Source: Vulcanisaeta distributa
GTDB taxonomy: Archaea; Thermoproteota; Thermoprotei; Thermoproteales; Thermocladiaceae
Reading direction: 5' to 3'
Assembly (NCBI GenBank): GCA_002506645.1
Contig: DAXY01000072.1
Coordinates: 9,581-15,315, forward strand
DNA length: 5,735 nt
Position numbers and translations under genes: made by a program. Below, one piece after another: positions 1-3,723 of this stretch. Under the pieces are notes generated by a model. The model saw nothing but the letters and a program-made list of their open reading frames with translations. It did not search any database and was not told the DNA's origin. Every line of letters starts with the position of its first letter. Positions within the stretch are counted from its first letter, which is position 1.

Positions 1-135
1 ACGAGTAGGGAGCTGGAGCTCGCGTTGAGGAAGTCCCAAGTCCGCGTTGTTGATGATGAGGAATTAAACAAGTACCTATCACTCGGCATTGCCAGGCCCG
101 GGCCGCTGACGCGTAGGTACGTAAGTAAAGCATAA
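1..135 (+). CDS. C-terminal tail of an unidentified protein (partial, 5' end outside window)
   Basis: An open frame runs from base 1 without a stop to TAA at 133-135, giving 44 residues. The tail is charged, with an RELELALRK helix, then VVDDEELNKYLSLGIA, and a basic end RPGPLTRRYVSKA. Use of AGG, GAG and GTT codons matches the following genes, so I take it as real coding sequence. In many archaea the gene before eL34 is adenylate kinase or the DUF106/EMC3-like membrane protein. This tail has no membrane segment and I do not recognise it as either, so no function is assigned. Its stop codon lies inside the TATA-like box proposed for the eL34 gene, meaning the two genes are close but may be transcribed separately. 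Confidence 0.6.
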   Translation, partial: TSRELELALRKSQVRVVDDEELNKYLSLGIARPGPLTRRYVSKA

Positions 136-139
136 AAAC
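125..139 (+). promoter_or_regulatory. Probable TATA box/BRE of the eL34-cmk operon
   Basis: ATAAAAA at 132-138, preceded by the purine-rich AGTAAAG, is centred about 30 bases before the ATG at 165. Archaeal transcription normally starts about 26 bases downstream of the box centre, here near 161-162, so the eL34 mRNA would be almost leaderless. No Shine-Dalgarno match lies before that ATG, which fits. The box overlaps the stop codon of the preceding gene. The match is AT-rich but not the TTTAWA consensus, so this is a moderate call. Confidence 0.5.
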
Positions 140-164
140 TCATTAGGCGCCTTGACGAGCAATT

Positions 165-431
165 ATGCCAAGGCCCGCGTTGAGGTCTAGGAAATTGAGG
201 AGGACGCAGACCAAGACGCCGGGTGGTAGGCATGTGGTTCATTACGAGAAGAGGTTCGCATCAAAGCCCAGGTGCGCCATCTGCGGTAGGCCACTGCAGG
301 GAATTGACGAGGCCAGGGTTAAGACGAGGCACATGGCTGGGTTAACAGTCTCTAGGCCATACGGCGGTCACATCTGCCATAGGTGCTTAGCCCTCGCCCT
401 TAGGATGGCCGTACGCCTATCAACAACGTGA
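165..431 (+). CDS. rpl34e: Large-subunit ribosomal protein eL34 (L34e)
   Basis: This is an archaeal/eukaryotic-specific protein of the large ribosomal subunit. The 88-residue product opens with the family hallmark MPRPALRSRKLRR, followed by KTPGGRHVVHYEKR at about residues 17-30. Two cysteine pairs, C37/C40 (CAIC) and C71/C74 (CHRC), form the expected zinc-ribbon site, and the block RPYGGHICHRC at 64-74 is typical. Length matches archaeal eL34 (about 85-95 residues), so it is complete. The ATG at 165 fits the family N-terminus and a leaderless start. The cmk ATG follows its stop codon by 6 bases, so the two genes are almost certainly cotranscribed, as in many archaea. Confidence 0.96.
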   Translation: MPRPALRSRKLRRTQTKTPGGRHVVHYEKRFASKPRCAICGRPLQGIDEARVKTRHMAGLTVSRPYGGHICHRCLALALRMAVRLSTT

Positions 432-433
432 TC
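428..433 (+). promoter_or_regulatory. Shine-Dalgarno site of cmk
   Basis: GTGATC is a six-base match to the complement of the crenarchaeal 16S 3' end (TGAGGTGATCC). It lies 4 bases before the cmk ATG at 438 and overlaps the eL34 stop codon TGA. It supports 438 as the start and suggests translational coupling of cmk to eL34. Confidence 0.65.
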
Positions 434-437
434 GTTA

Positions 438-983
438 ATGGGCGTTATAGCAATCTCTGGACAGGTGGCCAGTGGGAAGACCACAGTGGCTAGGGAATTG
501 GCGAGGAGGCTAAATTATAGGTTTGTATCCATCGGCGAGCTCTTCAGGAGGGTTGCTAGCCAGAGGGGTGTGTCCCTGCTTGAGCTCCATAGGATTGCCG
601 AGACGGACTTCAGCATTGATAGGGCCGTTGATGAGGAGGCGATCAGGGAGGCTAGGAGGGGTAATGTGGTCATTGAGGGGCACCTGGCTGCCTGGATTCT
701 TAGGGACATCGCTGATGTGCGTATTTACCTTAAGGCAGACATTGGTGTTAGGTCCCGGAGGCTCTCGGCTAGGGATGGTAAGAGCGTTGAGGATGCTATG
801 AGTGAGATAAGGGCTCGGGAGGAGTCGAATAGGAGGAGGTACTTGACGATTTATGGTATAGACATAAGCGATATGTCGATTTTTGACCTGGTCATTGACA
901 CCACGTACATAGGTACCGAGAGGGTTATTGAAATTGCCTATGAGTATGTGTATGACGTACTACATAACAGGGGCAGGTTTTAA
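438..983 (+). CDS. cmk: Archaeal cytidylate (CMP/dCMP) kinase
   Basis: The protein transfers phosphate from ATP to CMP or dCMP, giving the diphosphate, in cytosolic pyrimidine nucleotide metabolism. The 181-residue product has a P-loop GQVASGKTT at residues 8-16 (K14). A nucleotide-binding segment RFVSIGELFRRVA lies at 28-40. A VVIEGHLAAW block follows at 77-86, and a lid region rich in arginine (RLSARDGKS, then EIRAREESNRRRYLTIYGID) spans roughly 108-142. The SIFDLVIDT strand at 147-155 is typical of the archaeal short form. Length agrees with archaeal Cmk (about 175-195), and the L34e-cmk order is a known archaeal arrangement. The usual downstream partners L14e and cbf5 are absent. Instead a convergent gene begins 27 bases later. 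Substrate preference between CMP and dCMP cannot be read from the sequence. Confidence 0.93.
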   Translation: MGVIAISGQVASGKTTVARELARRLNYRFVSIGELFRRVASQRGVSLLELHRIAETDFSIDRAVDEEAIREARRGNVVIEGHLAAWILRDIADVRIYLKADIGVRSRRLSARDGKSVEDAMSEIRAREESNRRRYLTIYGIDISDMSIFDLVIDTTYIGTERVIEIAYEYVYDVLHNRGRF

Positions 984-1010
984 ACAAGCGTTTTGATTCC
1001 GTAGTGGGAC

Positions 1011-1373
1011 TTACCCAACAACCTTCCTATACATCCTCAACCATGTATATATGGATTCGCCGCCGGCCACGTACTTATCCTTCATGAGCCTGTAGGCGGA
1101 TACGTAGCCCTTATAAACGAGGTATGCATAGTAGCTGTTTAGCTTTGCCTTAATCACGTTTGTTTTGTCCGACCTGGCCATGAGCAGGGCCATGTGGTAT
1201 GCGTAGTACTCCCTATTCCTCTCATCACCATTCCACCACTTATCATATAGGGTGTCCAGGAAACCTATGTACTCATCAATTTTATCCCTGAATGGGTCCC
1301 TCACATACTTCATTAGTACGTCCTTCAACTCATCCTTCCACGTCCTAACCTCCTTGGGCTGTATAACACTCAT
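1011..1373 (-). CDS. Small helical tyrosine-rich protein of unknown function
   Basis: I do not recognise a family. The product is about 120 residues, with no signal peptide or membrane segment. It is predicted mostly helical and rich in Tyr, Lys, Asp and Met, with YDKWWNGDERNREYYAYHMALLMARSDK in the middle (quoted as YDKWWNG..REYYAYHMALL..) and SYYAYLVYKGY later. No cysteines are present. A TTG one codon upstream (1374-1376) keeps the frame open. I choose the ATG at 1371-1373 because the TATA box at 1395-1403 places transcription start near 1373, making the mRNA leaderless from that ATG. It converges with cmk (27-base gap) and follows the membrane-protein gene on the same strand, but has its own promoter. 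It may be a lineage-specific gene, and coding is likely from length and composition. Confidence 0.7.
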   Translation of the reverse strand: MSVIQPKEVRTWKDELKDVLMKYVRDPFRDKIDEYIGFLDTLYDKWWNGDERNREYYAYHMALLMARSDKTNVIKAKLNSYYAYLVYKGYVSAYRLMKDKYVAGGESIYTWLRMYRKVVG

Positions 1374-1394
1374 CAAGTGATTCTTCCTTCTTTC

Positions 1395-1409
1395 TATTTA
1401 AATCTTTCT
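1395..1409 (-). promoter_or_regulatory. TATA box and BRE of the 120-residue gene
   Basis: On the minus strand ATTTAAATA (1395-1403) is a near-ideal archaeal TATA box, preceded by purine-rich GAAAG (1404-1408) as a candidate BRE. The box centre is 26 bases upstream of the A of the ATG at 1373, the expected spacing for a leaderless transcript. It is the strongest promoter match in the window and decides the start codon of the gene. Confidence 0.75.
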
Positions 1410-1428
1410 CTTTTTCATATAAAGAGAA
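1406..1428. repeat. 8-7-8 inverted repeat upstream of the 120-residue gene
   Basis: The arms TTCTCTTT (1406-1413) and AAAGAGAA (1421-1428) are exact inverse complements around a 7-base spacer TTCATAT. It begins 14 bases after the stop of the membrane-protein gene and its inner edge overlaps the BRE of the next promoter. It could be a regulator-binding dyad or a hairpin in the 3' end of the upstream transcript. The sequence alone does not decide. Confidence 0.6.
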
Positions 1429-1442
1429 GTTGATTACAAACC

Positions 1443-1724
1443 TCAACCACCTAGCAATGGGCTTACCTTAATCCCTGAACTACTCAGTAAATACTGAATT
1501 GCATAGTAGGAATACTTAGCAATAACCTCTAGAAATGTGTAGGATAAGTAACCCAACTTATAAATAATGTAACCACCCATGTAAAGTAACTCACTGACCT
1601 GCCTATTGCCAATACTAAATATGTAGGCCTTTAACTCCGCCTTAAATGGGGTGACTATTGTGTATATTAGGGCTAGGGCAACAATCACCAGTAATACCTC
1701 AAAGAATATCCTAACCGCGCCCAT
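1443..1724 (-). CDS. Small membrane protein of unknown function
   Basis: The 93-residue product has no recognised domain. Residues 4-25 (RIFFEVLLVIVALALIYTIV) form a clear membrane helix. A second tyrosine-rich hydrophobic stretch, roughly residues 46-80 (LLYMGGYIIYKLGYLSY.. YSYYAIQYLL), may be another membrane-associated helix or pair of helices. A short charged linker FKAELKAYIFSIGNRQ separates them. There are no cysteines. The ATG at 1722-1724 is the natural start, with no good Shine-Dalgarno site upstream. The gene is visibly AT-richer than the ribosomal and enolase genes (the line 1501-1560 is about 35% G+C). It lies between MEMO and the other unknown gene, all on the minus strand. Composition and isolation suggest a lineage-specific or acquired gene. 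Confidence 0.65.
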   Translation of the reverse strand: MGAVRIFFEVLLVIVALALIYTIVTPFKAELKAYIFSIGNRQVSELLYMGGYIIYKLGYLSYTFLEVIAKYSYYAIQYLLSSSGIKVSPLLGG

Positions 1725-1749
1725 AACGCGATCATTGATATAATGCTGC

Positions 1750-1790
1750 GCAAATAAACCAATTAAATATTTTATTAAATATTTTATATT
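1750..1790 (-). promoter_or_regulatory. AT-rich promoter/terminator region between MEMO and the membrane-protein gene
   Basis: This A+T-only-like stretch follows the MEMO stop codon and precedes the ATG at 1724. On the minus strand several TATA-like words occur, for example AATATTTAATT and GTTTATTTG (1750-1758). The latter is centred about 30 bases before the ATG, which would give a very short leader. The same stretch could end the MEMO transcript. Which box is used cannot be told from the sequence. Confidence 0.4.
1762..1785. repeat. Two tandem copies of a 12-bp AT-rich unit
   Basis: ATTAAATATTTT occurs twice, exactly and without a gap, at 1762-1773 and 1774-1785. Each copy contains the palindrome AAATATTT. 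It sits between the MEMO stop codon and the promoter-proximal region of the 93-residue membrane-protein gene. Confidence 0.85.
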
Positions 1791-1804
1791 GAGTATAGGT
1801 GCGG

Positions 1805-2665
1805 CTATAGGTAGAAGGCTATTGAGGCGTAGCCCACTGTCTCAAGCATATACCCGCTGGTATCACCAGATGTTGCGTGCCTGAGCAGGACCACGTTCTT
1901 AACACCGAGCCTCTTGGCAGCCACTATGGCCGTCGCAATGGCGCCGTATCCGCAAGCCGATACGTCGAAGCGCTCAATCACGTCAAAGAAGGAATCCTCA
2001 TCAAGCCTGAGGACTGGGTCTATGGCCTTCATATCCTTCTCCGTGGTTACTTCATGTGGTTCGTAGTGGTTCCAATCGCTCGAAGCCACGTACACCACGG
2101 ATCCCTGCTCATGGCTTGATATAACCTCCGCTATCGCATTGCCCAGGTCCCTGGCCACCTCCTTGGTCTGTCTCCAGATTATTATTGGGACTATCTTCAC
2201 GTTATTGCCGAACATGTACTGTATAAATGGTAATTGAACCTCGAGTGAGTGTTCCTGGGCAAAGGCGTAGACGTCGGGTTCAAGGTACTTAACCCTACTC
2301 ATTAATTCCCTAGCCAACTCCGCATCAACCTCGAGCGTTCCAAGCGGGGTCTCCCACGCACCCTCGGAATAAATCGCCACCGGAGCCCCAATGCCGTAGT
2401 GGTTAGGCCCAACCAATATAAACGTCCTTGGGTTGTGAAACCTGTAAATCTCTGCGAAGGACATGGCGGCTATGGGGCCTGAGTAGATGTACCCGGCGTG
2501 TGGGACGATGACTATTGGCACCGCCTTATAACCCTCACGGGGCTGCTTAACCAATTGCCCAGGGCCCAGTTGATGGCTTATTGACCACTCAATCTGCTTA
2601 ATCAACTTATCCCTATCAGCCTCATAGAACGCGCCGGCAACCGCTGGTTTACGTACCCGAGCCAT
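1805..2665 (-). CDS. MEMO1-family protein (UPF0103, AmmeMemoRadiSam system B)
   Basis: This is a metal-site protein related to extradiol-dioxygenase folds. Human MEMO1 uses histidines and a cysteine for metal binding, and the archaeal role is unsettled. The 286 residues carry all family blocks: VRKPAVAGAFYEAD at the N-terminus, PHAGYIYSG (H56), GPNHYG (H89), AQEHSLEVQLPF at 136-147, SSDWNHY (H200), ACGYGAI (C238) and HATSGD at 263-268. H56, H89 and C238 correspond to the human metal ligands H49, H81 and C244, so the site is intact. The length is standard. The ATG at 2665 fits the family start and has the Shine-Dalgarno match TGAGGT. It follows uS2 by 41 bases, the conserved archaeal enolase-uS2-MEMO order. 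Mevalonate kinase, often next, is replaced by unknown genes. Confidence 0.95.
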   Translation of the reverse strand: MARVRKPAVAGAFYEADRDKLIKQIEWSISHQLGPGQLVKQPREGYKAVPIVIVPHAGYIYSGPIAAMSFAEIYRFHNPRTFILVGPNHYGIGAPVAIYSEGAWETPLGTLEVDAELARELMSRVKYLEPDVYAFAQEHSLEVQLPFIQYMFGNNVKIVPIIIWRQTKEVARDLGNAIAEVISSHEQGSVVYVASSDWNHYEPHEVTTEKDMKAIDPVLRLDEDSFFDVIERFDVSACGYGAIATAIVAAKRLGVKNVVLLRHATSGDTSGYMLETVGYASIAFYL

Positions 2666-2673
2666 TAAGGGCT

Positions 2674-2695
2674 ACCTCAAATTAGTGGAATAAAC
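2674..2695 (-). promoter_or_regulatory. Shine-Dalgarno site, and possible TATA box, before MEMO
   Basis: On the minus strand TGAGGT (2674-2679) matches six bases of the 16S complement and lies 8 bases before the MEMO ATG at 2665, as expected of an operon-internal gene. In the same 41-base gap GTTTATTC (2688-2695) is centred about 26 bases before the ATG, so a separate leaderless start is also possible. The two signals imply different transcripts. I rate the ribosome-binding site more likely. Confidence 0.5.
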
Positions 2696-2706
2696 GCTTT
2701 ACTTCA

Positions 2707-3393
2707 TCATTGTTGCTGCTGGGTCAATCCTTCGATGGAGACCTTAACCTCGAACTCCTCAGGAGGCACTGGCAAGTCCTCACCCTCCTTCAACTCGCCC
2801 CTAACCCTAAGCACCTGCCTAGCCAGTAACCAATACACTAGGGCTAGGCTTCTCCTACCCTTGTTATTGCAGGGTATTATTAAGTCCACGTAGGATATGG
2901 GCGTGTCGGTATCGACTAGGGCAATCACGGGTATACCCATCGAGGCCGCCTCCTCAATGGCCTGCACATCGGCCTTTGGGTCCGTGGATATCAGTAGATC
3001 AGCCTCTATGTAGTGGTTTAGGTTCGGGTTAGTGAACGTGCCTGGTATGAACCTACCCGTTATTGCCCTACACCTAACGAATTTACAGAACATCTCAACG
3101 GGCTTGAAGCCGTAGGGCTTCGCCGAGTAGGCAACGACCTTCCCTGGGTCGTACATCGCGATCATCTTGGCGGCAATCCTAATCCTCTCATCAATCTTCC
3201 TAAGGTTGAGTATCCTAAGCCCATCAGGCCTAACGGAGAATACGAAACCCCTCCTCTGGAGATAGGCATTCGACACCCTAGTGCCAAGCCTAACGCCGGC
3301 AGCCAGGTAACGCTCAATGGCAATCAACAACTCCTCCTGCGGTGGTACCGGTGCCAACCCCTCCTCACGCGTCTCCTTACGCTCCTCACCCAT
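2707..3393 (-). CDS. rps2: Small-subunit ribosomal protein uS2
   Basis: uS2 binds the head-body junction of the 30S subunit. With the ATG at 3391-3393 the product is 228 residues, normal for archaeal S2. Family blocks include AAGVRLGTRVSNAYLQRRGF (31-50), GRFIPGTFTNP (113-123), LLISTDPKADVQAIEEA (133-149), GIPVIALVDTDTP (153-165), VDLIIPCNNKGRRSLALVYW (169-188) and ARQVLRVRGE. The tail is acidic, ending QQQQ. The frame stays open to a TTG at 3417, adding eight unrelated residues. I reject it because a TATA-like box at 3418-3425 predicts a transcript starting at or next to the 3393 ATG. It is followed by MEMO and preceded, after a 330-base gap, by enolase. Confidence 0.95.
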   Translation of the reverse strand: MGEERKETREEGLAPVPPQEELLIAIERYLAAGVRLGTRVSNAYLQRRGFVFSVRPDGLRILNLRKIDERIRIAAKMIAMYDPGKVVAYSAKPYGFKPVEMFCKFVRCRAITGRFIPGTFTNPNLNHYIEADLLISTDPKADVQAIEEAASMGIPVIALVDTDTPISYVDLIIPCNNKGRRSLALVYWLLARQVLRVRGELKEGEDLPVPPEEFEVKVSIEGLTQQQQ

Positions 3394-3417
3394 TAAGAAC
3401 CACGGTGAAGAACCCAA

Positions 3418-3432
3418 TTAATAAACATTTCC
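3418..3432 (-). promoter_or_regulatory. TATA box of the uS2-MEMO operon
   Basis: On the minus strand TTTATTAA (3418-3425), preceded by GGAAATG (3426-3432), is centred 28 bases upstream of the A of the uS2 ATG at 3393. A leaderless or near-leaderless uS2 mRNA follows. This supports the ATG at 3393 over the upstream TTG at 3417. It overlaps the stop codon of the 52-codon ORF upstream. Confidence 0.6.
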
Positions 3433-3576
3433 AGAAACCCAGGTAGGCAAACCGCACGAATAAGGCGCCGTGAGGACCCCCATACGTAGCATGGGGTCAA
3501 AACGAAGACCGCAACATTGAGGATTTAAAATAGAGTATTTAATCGGCCTTGCATCATAGCCGTAGGCCTTAGCCAT
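3418..3576 (-). CDS. Possible 52-residue leaderless small protein
   Basis: ATG at 3574-3576 opens a 52-codon frame ending TAA at 3418-3420. I do not recognise the product. It starts MAKAYGYDARPIKYSILN, then has a vicinal cysteine pair (PQCCGLRFD, C21/C22) and a third cysteine in APYSCGLPTW (C41). It has no membrane helix. Support for expression is positional: CCTAAATA at 3601-3608 is centred 28 bases before the ATG, the spacing seen at the other leaderless genes here. A 16-bp palindrome lies between box and ATG. Against coding, arginine is CGT twice and AGG once, whereas neighbours strongly prefer AGG, and a strong hairpin lies inside the frame. It could instead be the start of a small RNA. 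Confidence 0.35.
   Translation of the reverse strand: MAKAYGYDARPIKYSILNPQCCGLRFDPMLRMGVLTAPYSCGLPTWVSGNVY
3475..3498 (-). other. Strong RNA hairpin candidate
   Basis: On the minus strand GACCCCAT (3491-3498) pairs with ATGGGG-TC (3475-3483, with one extra G bulged) around a 7-base loop GCTACGT. The stem is mostly G-C. It lies inside the 52-codon frame and about 80 bases before the uS2 promoter. No T-run follows, so it is not a typical terminator. It could be part of a structured small RNA. Confidence 0.45.
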
Positions 3577-3577
3577 C

Positions 3578-3593
3578 GAATCCCAGGGGATTC
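3578..3593. promoter_or_regulatory. 16-bp palindrome between a TATA-like box and the ATG of the 52-codon ORF
   Basis: The arms GAATCCC (3578-3584) and GGGATTC (3587-3593) are perfect inverse complements with a 2-base centre. It lies 8 bases inside the TATA-like box at 3601-3608 and ends 1 base before the ATG at 3576, covering the region that must be melted for initiation. In archaea this position is typical of repressor operators. Function is inferred. Confidence 0.45.
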
Positions 3594-3600
3594 TACGAAG

Positions 3601-3608
3601 TATTTAGG
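3601..3608 (-). promoter_or_regulatory. TATA-like box of the 52-codon ORF or a small RNA
   Basis: CCTAAATA on the minus strand is centred 28 bases upstream of the ATG at 3576, predicting a start near 3577-3578. It lies well downstream of enolase and on the same strand, so it would create a separate transcript running toward uS2. Confidence 0.4.
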
Positions 3609-3625
3609 TACAGCGCATTGGTTCC

Positions 3626-3721
3626 TCAGGTTGGATGGGCTGTGGTTGGGTTGTGGTGGTTTTTCACACGCAGTACCTCGATCCTCACCAGCGCCTTTGG
3701 CTTATGGGCACGGGCTTCCAT
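3626..3721 (-). CDS. Possible 31-residue basic peptide directly after enolase
   Basis: The ATG at 3719-3721 comes two bases after the enolase stop codon (TAA-GG-ATG) and the frame ends TGA at 3626-3628. The product is basic and histidine-rich: MEARAHKPKALVRIEVLRVK, then NHHNPTTAHPT. No Shine-Dalgarno match precedes it, so translation would need coupling to enolase termination. The first 20 residues look like a helix-strand mix of ordinary protein character and the rest like low-complexity tail. I recognise no family. At this length chance is a serious alternative. Confidence 0.25.
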   Translation of the reverse strand: MEARAHKPKALVRIEVLRVKNHHNPTTAHPT

Positions 3722-3723
3722 CC

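Larger units (their letters stand above)
3394..3723. other. 330-base gap splitting the enolase-uS2 cluster
   Basis: No recognised gene occupies this gap. It holds, reading with the minus strand: a 31-codon ORF directly after enolase, a G-rich (plus)/C-rich (minus) stretch at 3627-3658, a TATA-like box at 3601-3608, a 16-bp palindrome at 3578-3593, a 52-codon ORF (3418-3576), an AT-rich imperfect dyad at 3522-3544, a strong hairpin at 3475-3498 and the uS2 promoter. No tRNA fold, RNase P hallmark (GAGGAAAGTC) or canonical C/D-box pair was found. Confidence 0.6.

Noticed and set aside
48..60. C-box-like TGATGA at the start of the window
   Set aside because: It lies in the Asp-Asp-Glu codons of the partial coding sequence and has no partner D box.
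515..801. Other-frame ORFs over cmk on both strands
   Set aside because: They overlap an intact kinase with all motifs and encode nothing recognisable.
984..1010. Bidirectional terminator between cmk and the convergent gene
   Set aside because: Only a single TTTT (991-994) follows cmk and no dyad is present in 27 bases; too weak to call.
1374..1376. TTG start one codon upstream in the 120-residue gene
   Set aside because: The next codon is ATG and the TATA box centre is 26 bases upstream of it, so the ATG is the better start.
1877..2119. Plus-strand ORF inside the MEMO gene
   Set aside because: Antisense to conserved MEMO blocks, with no promoter or ribosome site; a shadow.
3394..3417. TTG-initiated extension of uS2 by eight residues
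   Set aside because: The added residues do not belong to the family and the TATA-like box at 3418-3425 would leave no transcript upstream of the TTG. The ATG at 3393 fits both length and promoter.
3394..3723. tRNA, RNase P RNA or C/D-box sRNA in the gap
   Set aside because: No cloverleaf or T-loop GTTCRA in context, no GAGGAAAGTC hallmark, and ATGATGC at 3551-3557 (minus strand) lacks matching D and D' boxes at proper spacing.
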